Under the pieces are notes generated by a model. The model was not told where the DNA came from. It saw only the letters and a list, made by a program, of their open reading frames with translations, and made no database searches. Position numbers and translations under genes: made by a program. From assembly GCF_947499585.1 (NCBI RefSeq), contig NZ_CANMOO010000003.1, positions 277,827 to 341,826 of the forward strand: 64,000 nucleotides of DNA. Reading direction: 5' to 3'. The DNA comes from an uncultured Allomuricauda sp. Its GTDB lineage: Bacteria; Bacteroidota; Bacteroidia; Flavobacteriales; Flavobacteriaceae. How positions within the stretch are numbered: the stretch's first letter is position 1; each line of letters starts with the position of its first letter. Shown here piece after piece: positions 52,478 through 61,458 of this stretch.

Positions 52478-53295
52478 TCTACATCATGTACCACTCTCTG
52501 TGGGAACGGAATCTCAATTCCGGCCTGATCAAAACGATGTTTGGTTTCTTCAATTACATGAAAGTGCGCTGGCCAGAAAACTTCATTCTTTGCCCAAAAA
52601 CGAAGAGTGAGATTTACCGAACTATCTGCCAATTCGCCAACATATACCTCAGGTACAGGTTCTTTTAATATATCTGAATGCTCGGCACAAATCTGCAATA
52701 AAATTTCTTTGGCCTGTTTTATATTGGAACCATAACCAATTCCAACATCAAACTTATCCCTTCGGGTATCTTCCATATTATAATTCACGATACTTCCGTT
52801 AGAAAGTTGTCCGTTTGGTATAATGGCTACTTGATTGCCAAAGGTGTTCAATTTGGTGCTAAAAATGGTGATTTGTTTTACGCTGCCGTCTATTCCTTGT
52901 GCAGAAATAAAATCCCCCACTTTAAAGGGTTTAAAAAGAAGTATCAATACACCTCCAGCAAAATTGGCCAAAGAACCTTGCAGCGCCAAACCAATGGCCA
53001 AACCAGCTGCTCCGACCATGGCAACAAGAGAAGATGATTTTACTCCTAGTTGGGTCACAACTATGGTAAAAAGAAGAACTTTAAGGGCAATACTTATAAA
53101 GCTCTGTAAAAAACTCTCTAGAGTAAGGTCGTAATCTTTACGTTCAAAAAATTTGCGAACCAAACGATTAATGAAACGTATAATCCATAACCCGCCTAAA
53201 AGAATAACAATTGCCAAGATGAGATTGGGCATAAAATCCCAAAACCATTCAATGGCTTTCTCTAGATGTTGTTCAAAATTTTGAAGCTCTTCCAT
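52474..53295 (-). CDS. Small-conductance mechanosensitive channel (MscS family)
   Basis: Inner-membrane tension-gated channel of 273 aa, the short E. coli MscS size. Three N-terminal helices are seen (about 20-42, 60-82 and 90-118). The pore helix carries the Gly/Ala pattern LVAMVGAAGLAIGLALQGSLANFAGG. The beta domain follows with FKVGDFISAQGIDGSVKQITIFSTKL and IIPNGQLSNGSIVNY, then the alpha/beta vestibule ending in EIPFPQRVVHDVD. A -7-like TAACTTTG (minus strand, 53318-53325) lies 23 bp before the start. The gene is convergent with tsaB; their stop codons share bases 52475-52476. Confidence 0.93.
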   Translation of the reverse strand: MEELQNFEQHLEKAIEWFWDFMPNLILAIVILLGGLWIIRFINRLVRKFFERKDYDLTLESFLQSFISIALKVLLFTIVVTQLGVKSSSLVAMVGAAGLAIGLALQGSLANFAGGVLILLFKPFKVGDFISAQGIDGSVKQITIFSTKLNTFGNQVAIIPNGQLSNGSIVNYNMEDTRRDKFDVGIGYGSNIKQAKEILLQICAEHSDILKEPVPEVYVGELADSSVNLTLRFWAKNEVFWPAHFHVIEETKHRFDQAGIEIPFPQRVVHDVD

Positions 53296-53317
53296 AACTG
53301 TTTTATATAAAACAAAG

Positions 53318-53325
53318 CAAAGTTA
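53318..53325 (-). promoter_or_regulatory. Candidate -7 element for the mscS-type gene
   Basis: The minus strand reads TAACTTTG (TAnnTTTG) 23 bp before the start at 53295. No TTG is seen at the expected -33 distance. Confidence 0.35.
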
Positions 53326-53357
53326 AGATGCTTTTGTCCAGAAGGAAATGATTTTAA

Positions 53358-55466
53358 TTAATTTTTTAATTGATTCAGGACTTCTTCGGTGGAAGTAACT
53401 GGGAGCTTACAAGCCCCTTCTATACATACATAGACTAAAGTTTCTCCTTCATTATACCTGTTTTTCAATAGGTCAATACCACCCTCTTTTTCTGAGCCTA
53501 CTAAAATGCTATTAGGGAGATAATGACTACTCAATTCCTTTGCTAGAGTCTTATAATTTTCCCCCACAACGGCTATCTCATGAAAGTTTTGATTTTCATA
53601 AAGTACCAAATGCATCCAGTTTGCATAACCCTGGGCACTTTCATCAAAATCTGCTTGCACATTTTTCACCATTTGTTTGGCAAGTATTCCGTAATATTCC
53701 TCTGTATATAATTTATGAAACTTCAAAAGGTTTTTTGCCATTATGGAATTGGAAGCCGAGATGACATTATCATTAGTCTCGATACTCCTTCTAATAAGGG
53801 ATTCGTCCTGATCAGAAGTGAAAAAGAACATCCCTGATTTCTTGTCTAAAAAGTGAACTTTTGCGTAGTCCAAAAGATTTTTGGAATGATTAAGCCACTT
53901 TTCATCAAAAGTAACTTCATAAAGTGCTAGGTATGCTTCAATAACAGTTGCGTAGTCCTCTAAAAAACCATTAATACTACTGCTCCCTTCTTTGTGATTG
54001 CGAAAAAGAGAATTATCATTTTTAATCATTTCTTTTTCAAGAAACTGTGCATTTTTAAGTGCCAACTCAAGATAATCTGGGTTTCCTAAGTAACGATAGG
54101 CATCTACCAAACCTTTCAACATTAGCCCGTTCCAAGAAGCAAGTATTTTGTCATCTAATCTTGGTTTGGAGCGTTCAGTTCTTTTCTCTTTTAGTATTTT
54201 GAGGGAATTATTCAATTTTTCTTTTAGGACAGCTACTGAAACATCGTGTTTTTTTGCAATTTCTTCATCTGTTTTATCTCGAATTAAAACATAGTTTCCT
54301 TTTTCCCAAAGACCATAAGAATTTATATTGTAGTAATCTTTGAAGATATCAAAATCAGCACCCAATAGTTGGGACAGTTCATCTTTTGTCCAAACGTAAT
54401 AAGCTCCCTCTTCCAGCTCACCATGCTCATCTAAACTATCAGCATCCAAAGAAGAATAAAAACCTCCATTTTCGTCAAGTAATTCTTTTTCAACAAAACC
54501 AATGGTCTGTTCTACAACGGTTTTATACAATTCATTCTTTGTTACGGCATAGGCTTTGGCATACAAGCTTGCCAGTTGGCCATTGTCATATAACATTTTC
54601 TCAAAATGGGGCACATGCCATTTGGTATCCACGGCATATCTCGAGAACCCCCCGCCAACATGATCGTAAATACCGCCATAGGCCATACGGGTCAATGTGG
54701 CATTAACATGTTCCATGATTTCAGGTTTGGAAGTAGCAGTGGCATAATGCAAGAGAAAATCCCAATTATTTGGCATCATAAATTTGGGTGCACGCTTGTA
54801 TCCTCCTAAGAAGCTATCAAAATATGTTGACCATTTTTCTACGGAAGTGTCAAGCTGCGTCATTGTATACGCATCGGAATCTTCTTTGTTCTCTACAAGG
54901 TTTATGGCATTGATTCCGTTTGCTAAATCACTGGCATATTGTACAATTTTAGATTTATCGTTTTTGTATAAATCTGTAAGTTGTTTCAAGGATTTAACCC
55001 AATTGTCTTTCGGGACATAGGTAGCACCCCAGAACGGCCTTCCATCCGGCAGGGCTACTATATTAAGAGGCCATCCACCATTTCCAGACATCATCTGTAT
55101 TGCATCCATATAGATTTGGTCTACATCTGGTCTTTCTTCTCTATCAATTTTTATGTTGATGAAATTTTCATTCATCATTTGCGCTACTTCCTCATCTTCA
55201 AAACACTCTTTTTCCATCACATGACACCAGTGACAGGCAGCATAACCAATGCTTATAAGTAAGGGTTTATCTTCTTTTTTAGCTTTTTCTAATGTCTCAG
55301 GGCTCCAGGCTTCCCAGTTTACAGGATTATGTGCATGCTGCAATAGGTATGGACTGGTCTCATGGATCAGAGCATTTGTATGTTTATGGGTCACTTTATT
55401 TGATTTTTGGGTGCAACCTTGGGTTAAAGACAATAAAACCGATAAAATGGTAATTCTTTTAAGCAT
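53358..55466 (-). CDS. DUF255 thioredoxin-like lipoprotein (YyaL/SPATA20 family)
   Basis: Protein of 702 aa with a DUF255 thioredoxin-like domain followed by an alpha/alpha-barrel resembling N-acylglucosamine 2-epimerases. The cell role of the family is not established. I take ATG 55466, which gives a lipoprotein signal ([18 protein letters not shown]; lipobox Cys 18). A start six codons earlier adds only a basic leader. Family marks are [36 protein letters not shown] with CHWC as the active site, [13 protein letters not shown] and [27 protein letters not shown]. Most members are cytoplasmic; the lipid anchor here points to an envelope location, common in Flavobacteria. Downstream of dodecin, beyond a terminator. 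Confidence 0.92.
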   Translation of the reverse strand: MLKRITILSVLLSLTQGCTQKSNKVTHKHTNALIHETSPYLLQHAHNPVNWEAWSPETLEKAKKEDKPLLISIGYAACHWCHVMEKECFEDEEVAQMMNENFINIKIDREERPDVDQIYMDAIQMMSGNGGWPLNIVALPDGRPFWGATYVPKDNWVKSLKQLTDLYKNDKSKIVQYASDLANGINAINLVENKEDSDAYTMTQLDTSVEKWSTYFDSFLGGYKRAPKFMMPNNWDFLLHYATATSKPEIMEHVNATLTRMAYGGIYDHVGGGFSRYAVDTKWHVPHFEKMLYDNGQLASLYAKAYAVTKNELYKTVVEQTIGFVEKELLDENGGFYSSLDADSLDEHGELEEGAYYVWTKDELSQLLGADFDIFKDYYNINSYGLWEKGNYVLIRDKTDEEIAKKHDVSVAVLKEKLNNSLKILKEKRTERSKPRLDDKILASWNGLMLKGLVDAYRYLGNPDYLELALKNAQFLEKEMIKNDNSLFRNHKEGSSSINGFLEDYATVIEAYLALYEVTFDEKWLNHSKNLLDYAKVHFLDKKSGMFFFTSDQDESLIRRSIETNDNVISASNSIMAKNLLKFHKLYTEEYYGILAKQMVKNVQADFDESAQGYANWMHLVLYENQNFHEIAVVGENYKTLAKELSSHYLPNSILVGSEKEGGIDLLKNRYNEGETLVYVCIEGACKLPVTSTEEVLNQLKN

Positions 55467-55484
55467 GTAAACAATTTTGAACAT

Positions 55485-55515
55485 AAAAAAAGCGCCCGAG
55501 ATGGGCGCATTTTTT
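55485..55515 (-). terminator. Terminator of the dodecin gene (possibly bidirectional)
   Basis: Stem GCGCCC / GGGCGC with a 5-nt loop, flanked by A7 on one side and T6 on the other. It sits 17 bp beyond the dodecin stop and just upstream of the DUF255 start. Confidence 0.85.
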
Positions 55516-55531
55516 GTTTATCACCTCTTGG

Positions 55532-55732
55532 TTATTTAACCTCAAAAGTGATCTTAACGTTGACTCTGTATTCATCTATTTTACCATCCTTAACAGAAGC
55601 ACTTTGCTCGTTGAGGTAAACAGAACGGATATTCTTAACTGATTTGGAAGCATGGGCTACTGCATTTTTCGTTGCTTGTTCCCAACTTTCATCAGAGTTT
55701 GCCAATACTTCAATAACTTTTAAAACTGCCAT
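55532..55732 (-). CDS. Dodecin family flavin-binding protein
   Basis: 66-aa protein matching dodecins, small dodecamers that store and quench flavins (riboflavin, lumichrome or FMN). Typical are the start AVLKVIEVLANSDESWEQATKNAV, ASKSVKNIRSVYLNEQSA and the end YRVNVKITFEVK. In bacterial and archaeal dodecins a Trp stacks on the flavin; here the Trp is in ESWEQA. Followed by a strong terminator. Not obviously linked to its neighbours. Confidence 0.92.
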   Translation of the reverse strand: MAVLKVIEVLANSDESWEQATKNAVAHASKSVKNIRSVYLNEQSASVKDGKIDEYRVNVKITFEVK

Positions 55733-55801
55733 GGTTAATGTTTTTTAAATTAATTCAAGTTATGAAAATTTGACCATACTATTTGTAAGAAAGGTTGAAA
55801 A

Positions 55802-56698
55802 TCAGCCATTGAGTGCAACCACCTCATTTACTTTATCTCCCATCATGTTTTTTAACATGGTCTCAATGCCATTTTTTAGGGTAAAAGTGGAAGATGGACA
55901 TCCACTACATGCGCCTTGTAGAATCACATTTACGGTTTTACTTTCTTCCTCGTAGGATTGAAAAAGTATATTACCACCATCACTGGCAACTGCTGGCTTT
56001 ACATATTCTTCCAATATATCAATGATTTGTTGGGAAGTGTCATCGTATTGTGTTGGTGACAAGCTTTGCTCTGCAGTTTCTTTGGATTTCCGAATTGCTT
56101 CACTGGAAACTACTTCTTTTCCATCTGCTAAAAAGTCTCTAATGTACTCTCGTAATTGCATGGTGATTTCCTCCCAATCAGCAACTTCGTATTTTGAAAC
56201 AGATACATAGTTCTCATCAAAGAATACCTCTTTTACAAATGGAAAGTGGAAAAGCTCTTTGGCCAATTGTGAATCCTTTGCGTCATCAATGTTTTTGAAT
56301 TCGTAAGTTGTGGGAACTATTTTCTTGTTAGAAACAAACTTCATTACCGCAGGGTTTGGAGTAACTTCTGCGTAAACGGTAATAGGTTGTTTTTTCTGAG
56401 TTTCTGCTTCATTTACCACAGGTTCTCCGGCATTTAAATATTCAACCAATTGCTGCGCAACTTCATCTTTTACATCATCCCATTCAACAATGTCAAATCG
56501 TTCAAGGGCTATAAAGTTTCCAGAGATATATACAGTTTTAACAAATGGAAGATAAAACAACTGTTGCGCTAATGGGGAATCCTTCGCTTCATCTATGTTT
56601 TTAAGCTCATGATTGCCCTTTGCCAAGAATTGATTGGACTCAAATTTTAGTATTTTGGGGTTGTTGGTCTCAACAACGGTGATGTTAAATTCTTTCAT
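55802..56698 (-). CDS. NifU-like iron-sulfur scaffold protein with two Nfu N-domains
   Basis: 298-aa protein that should carry and hand over [4Fe-4S] clusters. The C-terminal NifU domain (about 215-298) has the cluster motif ILQGACSGCPSSTFTLKNGIETML (CxxC). It is preceded by two copies of the Nfu_N domain: about residues 1-90 (PKILKFESNQFL, LFYLPFVKTVYISGNFIALER) and about 105-195 (PAVMKFVSNKKI, LFHFPFVKEVFFDENYVSVSK). I use ATG 56698; an upstream start at 56767 adds a hydrophobic leader absent in a cytoplasmic scaffold. A TATTTTTG element on the minus strand (56714-56721) lies just upstream of the chosen start. Confidence 0.92.
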   Translation of the reverse strand: MKEFNITVVETNNPKILKFESNQFLAKGNHELKNIDEAKDSPLAQQLFYLPFVKTVYISGNFIALERFDIVEWDDVKDEVAQQLVEYLNAGEPVVNEAETQKKQPITVYAEVTPNPAVMKFVSNKKIVPTTYEFKNIDDAKDSQLAKELFHFPFVKEVFFDENYVSVSKYEVADWEEITMQLREYIRDFLADGKEVVSSEAIRKSKETAEQSLSPTQYDDTSQQIIDILEEYVKPAVASDGGNILFQSYEEESKTVNVILQGACSGCPSSTFTLKNGIETMLKNMMGDKVNEVVALNG

Positions 56699-56713
56699 AG
56701 CAAATATTTGATG

Positions 56714-56721
56714 CAAAAATA
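56714..56721 (-). promoter_or_regulatory. Candidate -7 element for the NifU-like gene
   Basis: The minus strand reads TATTTTTG (TAnnTTTG) 16 bp before the start at 56698, which also supports that start. No clear -33 TTG. Confidence 0.35.
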
Positions 56722-56824
56722 CAAAGTAAACATGAGAGGTAAAATATATAATAATGTACCGCTTCAATCGTTATCTAAATGTTTGATTACCTTTAAATAT
56801 CAACTTTAGCCCCATAATCAATAC

Positions 56825-57820
56825 ATGAGACGCTATTTAATCCTACTAATCATTACCCTAGTTTTTGGGCTAACTACTAAGGCTCAAGAAGGAATACCTG
56901 TATATTTTGACTACTTAGCAGATAACTATTATTTGGTGTATCCATCTATGGCAGGTATTAGCGAAGGAGCAAAAATACGTCTTACTGCTAGGAAGCAATG
57001 GTTCAATGTTGATGAAGCACCTAGTTTACAGACCTTGAATGCTAATTTTAGAGTAGGTGAACGAAGCGGTGTTGGCGGCATCTTATTCAATGATTCTAAC
57101 GGATACCACTCCCAAACGGGTTTTAAAGCAACTTACGCTCATCACTTACAGTTGGCGGGAGATTTTAGAACATTGAACCAAATATCCTTTGGCCTTAGTG
57201 CTGGAGTTATATTAAGCAGTTTAGATGAAACCGAATTTAGATCGATAATACCGGATCCTGTTGTTTCAGGGACAAAAAATACCACAAGCTATTTTAATGT
57301 GGATTTGGGAGTATCGTATAATATTTTTGAATTTTATGCACACGCTGCTGTTTTGAATGTCTTAGGAAGTGGTCGTGATTTATACACGGCAGCCGAATTT
57401 GATAATTTGAGAAGATACTTGCTTTCTGCAGGATATGTTTTTGGAAAGAAAACCAGAATTGAACCTTCTGTTTTATTTCAAATGACCGATTTTACCAAGG
57501 AAAAAACTATTGATTTCAACGCTAAGGTTTACAAAGATGTTGCTTTTGGTACAGTTTGGGCCGGATTATCTTATCGTAGAAGTTTTGATGGAGCGCAGTT
57601 TCAAACCAATGGCGGTTTTGGGGAGCAGCGTTTGCAGTTGTTTACGCCAATAATTGGAGTTAATGTAAACCAGTTCTTGTTCTCTTATAACTATTCCTAC
57701 CAATCAGGGGATATCCGTTTTGATAATGGAGGTTTTCATCAAATTACTTTAGGGTACGACTTTGGTCAGAGTGATCAAGGCAAGCGTTACGATTGCTACT
57801 GTCCTGCGGCCAATAACTAA
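56825..57820 (+). CDS. PorP/SprF-family type IX secretion outer-membrane protein
   Basis: Predicted 14-stranded outer-membrane barrel (331 aa) of the PorP/SprF family, which attaches or presents T9SS cargo, often next to a giant SprB-type adhesin. Signal peptide MRRYLILLIITLVFGLTTKAQ, then the family start IPVYFDYLADNYYLVYPSMAGISEGAKIRLTARKQW, followed by alternating barrel strands (GGILFNDSNGYHSQTGFKATYAHH, RRYLLSAGYVFGKKTRIEPSVLFQ). The C-terminus YDCYCPAANN extends past the last strand. No adhesin gene is directly adjacent; a truncated Calx-beta protein lies 6 kb away. Confidence 0.9.
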   Translation: MRRYLILLIITLVFGLTTKAQEGIPVYFDYLADNYYLVYPSMAGISEGAKIRLTARKQWFNVDEAPSLQTLNANFRVGERSGVGGILFNDSNGYHSQTGFKATYAHHLQLAGDFRTLNQISFGLSAGVILSSLDETEFRSIIPDPVVSGTKNTTSYFNVDLGVSYNIFEFYAHAAVLNVLGSGRDLYTAAEFDNLRRYLLSAGYVFGKKTRIEPSVLFQMTDFTKEKTIDFNAKVYKDVAFGTVWAGLSYRRSFDGAQFQTNGGFGEQRLQLFTPIIGVNVNQFLFSYNYSYQSGDIRFDNGGFHQITLGYDFGQSDQGKRYDCYCPAANN

Positions 57821-57823
57821 AAA

Positions 57824-57854
57824 TGGCCCATCAAAAATGATGGACCACCTTTTT
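57824..57854. terminator. Bidirectional terminator between the PorP/SprF and VWA genes
   Basis: TGGCCCATCA / TGATGGACCA stem (one mismatch on plus, a G-U pair on minus), loop AAAA, with T6 on the plus side and A5 on the other. It serves both convergent genes. Confidence 0.75.
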
Positions 57855-57871
57855 TCTCACACTTAAATAAT

Positions 57872-59041
57872 TTAATCCCACTTATAATTTTTCTTGGCAG
57901 CTTGATTTTTTATAGCTGATAACAATGCATTTTCCAATTCTCCTGTTTCTTCTTTTTGGTTTTTAGCAATGTAAGCCTCACGTTTTGTATTTAAATCCTG
58001 AATTTCCTTCTGAATTTTTTCACGCTCCATTTTTTTGTCTTGGACGTACTCTTTAATCTCTTTTTCAGATTTTCCCTTTAATTCTGAAGGCAGGTCTTTG
58101 TCTTTCAACTCCGAAACGGCAACTTCATCATCCTCAATGGCGTCAACCAAATCCCATTTAGAATTTTTATATAGTCTAGAACTTTTACTTACTGCACGCT
58201 TTACTACAACAGCTTCTTCCAATTCAGCGGCATTGGTGTCTTGCATGCCTTGCAGTGCTTTCTTTTCCCTGCCTAAAGCGCCATAAGAGATATAGGTAGT
58301 GTTCAGCTTAGAGTTAAGACGAATGATTATATCATCATAAGGAGTGTCAATATGAACAACTTGTTTGTTATGGTCTATAGCCATGTATTCGCCACCTGTT
58401 AGTGTAGCGCCGCTTTTCCATTTGGTGGAAATACCTTGCTCATAATTACCGCAGAAAATAGTGTTTACAATAATGTCTTTTTCTTTAGCATTGGATGTAG
58501 CATCCCTATAGTTTAATTTACCTTGGGTGAATGGCTCGTTTCCTGCAATAAAAATCATTTTAAGATCGTCTGCATTTTTACCCCAATCCAATTGCTTTAA
58601 TGAAGTTTGAATCACTTGGCCGCAATACTCTTCGCCACCATTGGTGGTCAAGGAAAACAACTTTTCAGAGATTTCATCCAAATCACTGCTAAAACCTATT
58701 ACTTGTCTAATGTAACCTTCATTAGAAGCTAAATCGTCATTGCCATATTCATAAAGTGCTATTTGTAATGAAGGTCTAGCCTCATTCCCACACTTGGCAT
58801 AAGTAAATTCATTAACTATATCCCAAAGTTGTGCTTTTGCTTGGTTAATAAGGCCATCCATACTGTTACTTGTGTCCAATAACAATGCAACCTTTACATA
58901 TTGCTTGGCTGGTTTGTCTGCGATAGACTTTGTTATCAAGGCGGTGTTTTTATATTCCCTTGGTTTTAAATTGCATCCGTATACTGCTCCGGCTGCGATT
59001 GTAAAAAGTGCTATTCCTAATAAATGTTTTAAATGTTTCAT
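57872..59041 (-). CDS. VWA-domain lipoprotein
   Basis: Lipid-anchored protein of 389 aa (signal MKHLKHLLGIALFTIAAGAVYGC; Cys 23). A von Willebrand A domain runs from about residue 47 to 235, with the metal site DTSNSMDGL (DxSxS) and a downstream acidic FIAGNEPFTQG. The C-terminal third is charged and coiled-coil-like (KEIKEYVQDKKMEREKIQKE). Two cysteines in TKCGNEARP-like AKCGNEARP and EEYCGQVIQ could form a disulfide. Such proteins probably bind a partner in the envelope, but no partner or pathway can be inferred; it is divergent from the sensor kinase gene and convergent with PorP/SprF. Confidence 0.85.
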   Translation of the reverse strand: MKHLKHLLGIALFTIAAGAVYGCNLKPREYKNTALITKSIADKPAKQYVKVALLLDTSNSMDGLINQAKAQLWDIVNEFTYAKCGNEARPSLQIALYEYGNDDLASNEGYIRQVIGFSSDLDEISEKLFSLTTNGGEEYCGQVIQTSLKQLDWGKNADDLKMIFIAGNEPFTQGKLNYRDATSNAKEKDIIVNTIFCGNYEQGISTKWKSGATLTGGEYMAIDHNKQVVHIDTPYDDIIIRLNSKLNTTYISYGALGREKKALQGMQDTNAAELEEAVVVKRAVSKSSRLYKNSKWDLVDAIEDDEVAVSELKDKDLPSELKGKSEKEIKEYVQDKKMEREKIQKEIQDLNTKREAYIAKNQKEETGELENALLSAIKNQAAKKNYKWD

Positions 59042-59178
59042 AGTTCAATGTTTTTAAAGTATGGGATAAAAGTATTTCCATCTTTTTTCAATAAAAACCA
59101 AGAATGAGGGAACAGGAACTTAGAATGAGTGAGTGATACAAATGGTTTTGTAAAGTGGTAAAACGACACTGTTTTTGG

Positions 59179-59205
59179 TGACTTTTGAAGAAGAAGTCAT
59201 TTTTT
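59179..59205 (+). other. Terminator-like hairpin in the leader of the sensor kinase gene
   Basis: TGACTTTT - GAAGA - AGAAGTCA (8 bp, one G-U) followed by T6. No plus-strand gene ends here, so it is either an attenuator in the kinase leader or the end of an unannotated small RNA. The rest of this 209-bp divergent region shows no strong promoter match. Confidence 0.4.
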
Positions 59206-59250
59206 AATACGCTTTATATGAACTAAGTTTACCTAAGTATTTAGAAATAA

Positions 59251-61458
59251 ATGATAAAAGGAAAACACATATTATTCTTCTTTCTAATCGTGTTTTATTC
59301 TGGGTTTTCCCAAGTAAACAATGAACGCTTGTCCATGGAGATTACAGGGACGGTTAAGGGAAAGGAAAACTTTGCCCCAATTTCAGGGGTTGAAGTTTCT
59401 ACGGATAAAGGTTCCTATACAACAACCAATGGACTGGGTGAATTCAAAATAAAAGCTTCCATTGGTGATATGCTCATTTTTGAAAGTTTGGAATTTGAAT
59501 CGGTTCGGCATAGAATAACATCAGATGAAGAGGTAGATGTTTTGGTGGAGGGTTATGTATCTAAAAGAGCTTCAAAGAAAGAAAAAAGTATAAGCTCCAG
59601 AAATATTTCTAATCATCAGAGATTCCTAGATTCTGCCAATGTATACAAAAGAACAGATTTGGAGAAGAGTATAGACTTTATAGCTCAATCTATATCTCAA
59701 TTGGGTAAACGTGGAAATAGAAACGAACTTTCTTCCTCTTTAACCACGTTAGGCGAGATTTATTTATACCATAAACAATATGACTTGGCCATTACAAATT
59801 TCAAAGATGCTCTTGAACATAGAGAATCATCTAAAACGAAGCTGTTATTGGGCAAAGCCTATGTGGTGAATGGCGAGTTTCAAAATGCAAAAACCATACT
59901 TACCCCTTTGTTGGATGTAAAAAACATGATTCCCTTTCAACGTGTTGAACTGTATGAAAGTTTAGGAGATGCCAATCGTGGTTTATCGAGTTTGAAAGAG
60001 GCGTTGGATTTTTATCAGGAGGGCCTTCAAATAGCGCAAAAGAACCAAATCTCTCCTAAGGTCATTGATTTAAATTCTAAAATTGCGGATGCTTATGCAA
60101 GCGAAAATCGTTTAGTAGAGGCTGAAGGGTTCTACAACAATTCACTGAATCTTTCTAAAAAAGTAGCTCCAGAACGATTAATTGAGGAGAATGAAAAAGT
60201 AGCCGATTTTTATAATCAAGAGAATAGATATGAAGATGAAATTCAACTGAGGAAAAAGAGCCTAAGCGGATTATCGCAATTACCCAGGCAATCAGTTGGT
60301 AGAGAAAGTAAGGCCTTGCCAAGTCCAGATTCAATAACTGCTCAACGCATCAATTACAAAATAGCCAATGCATATATAGCACAAGACAAGTTGGACGAAG
60401 CTATTCCTTACTTGGAACGAAGTATTGTTAAGGCTGATAGTGAAGATGATCTGGTAGTGCAAAAGGATGCAACTAGAAAATTATCAGAAGTATATCGTTA
60501 CAAAGGAGATTTTTCAAAAGCGTTGGAATCCTATCAAAATTATGTTGCTGTAGTGGATAGCTTGTACGTTAGAAAAGAACAAGAAATCTCAAGAGCGGCC
60601 AGATTTAATCGTGAAATAGCTACCAAGCAAAATCGCATATCAAGTCTGGAACAAGAGCGGCAGTTGTCTCAAAGCAAGTATAGCCTTGCCGTAACAGAAC
60701 AACAATTGTTTGAAGAAACGAGCAAAAGACAAAAATGGATTATTTATTCCCTAATTTTTGGGTTAGTGCTAATGGCATTGACAACCTTCCTGTTCTATAG
60801 GAATAGCAAGCAACAGAAGTTGGCGAATAACCTATTGGCATTAAAGTCGTTGCGCACACAAATGAATCCGCACTTTATTTTCAATGCGCTCAATTCCGTC
60901 AACAATTACATTGCAAAGAGCGACGAACGCAGTGCAAATCGATTTCTAAGCGATTTTTCAGTTCTGATGCGAAGCGTACTGGAAAATTCTGAAGAGGATT
61001 TTATACCACTTTCTAGAGAATTGGAGCTTTTGGAGTTATACGTGAAGTTGGAACATTCCCGTTTTTCAGATAAGTTTGATTATGAAATCAACATAGATAA
61101 AAAAATAGATATTGATGCGTTTGAAATTCCTCCGATGCTTCTTCAGCCATATATAGAAAATGCTATTTGGCATGGACTGCGCTATAAAGAAGAAAAAGGT
61201 TTTTTAAAGATTGAGGTAAATCAAATCAACAAAGAGCTCCTGGAAATAACAATTGCTGATAACGGAATTGGAAGAAAAAAATCAGCAGCATTAAAGACGG
61301 ACAACCAAAAGAAACAAAAATCAAAAGGAATGGGGAATATTAAAAAACGAATCCAAATTCTTAATGATATGTATAAGAACAAGGTAGATGTTTCAATTTC
61401 CAATTTGAATGAAGACCAAACAGGAACAAAAGTATCCCTTAAGCTTAAAAAAGATTGA
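59251..61458 (+). CDS. LytS-type sensor histidine kinase with periplasmic carboxypeptidase-regulatory-like and TPR domains
   Basis: 735-aa inner-membrane kinase. A signal sequence (MIKGKHILFFFLIVFYSGFSQ) is followed by a carboxypeptidase-regulatory-like beta domain (about 28-100: ITGTVKGKENFAPISGVEVS, TTNGLGEFKIKASIGDML). Five or more TPR-like repeats come next (about 150-450; for example ELSSSLTTLGEIYLYHKQYDLAI and YKIANAYIAQDKLDEAIPYLERS), then a coiled coil and one transmembrane helix (about 496-518). The kinase region starts LKSLRTQMNPHFIFNALNSVNNYI with the phospho-accepting His; ATP-binding motifs are PYIENAIWHGL, IADNGIGRK and KGMGNIKKRI. The stop overlaps the regulator start (TGATG), so the two form one system. 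Signal unknown. Confidence 0.93.
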   Translation: MIKGKHILFFFLIVFYSGFSQVNNERLSMEITGTVKGKENFAPISGVEVSTDKGSYTTTNGLGEFKIKASIGDMLIFESLEFESVRHRITSDEEVDVLVEGYVSKRASKKEKSISSRNISNHQRFLDSANVYKRTDLEKSIDFIAQSISQLGKRGNRNELSSSLTTLGEIYLYHKQYDLAITNFKDALEHRESSKTKLLLGKAYVVNGEFQNAKTILTPLLDVKNMIPFQRVELYESLGDANRGLSSLKEALDFYQEGLQIAQKNQISPKVIDLNSKIADAYASENRLVEAEGFYNNSLNLSKKVAPERLIEENEKVADFYNQENRYEDEIQLRKKSLSGLSQLPRQSVGRESKALPSPDSITAQRINYKIANAYIAQDKLDEAIPYLERSIVKADSEDDLVVQKDATRKLSEVYRYKGDFSKALESYQNYVAVVDSLYVRKEQEISRAARFNREIATKQNRISSLEQERQLSQSKYSLAVTEQQLFEETSKRQKWIIYSLIFGLVLMALTTFLFYRNSKQQKLANNLLALKSLRTQMNPHFIFNALNSVNNYIAKSDERSANRFLSDFSVLMRSVLENSEEDFIPLSRELELLELYVKLEHSRFSDKFDYEINIDKKIDIDAFEIPPMLLQPYIENAIWHGLRYKEEKGFLKIEVNQINKELLEITIADNGIGRKKSAALKTDNQKKQKSKGMGNIKKRIQILNDMYKNKVDVSISNLNEDQTGTKVSLKLKKD

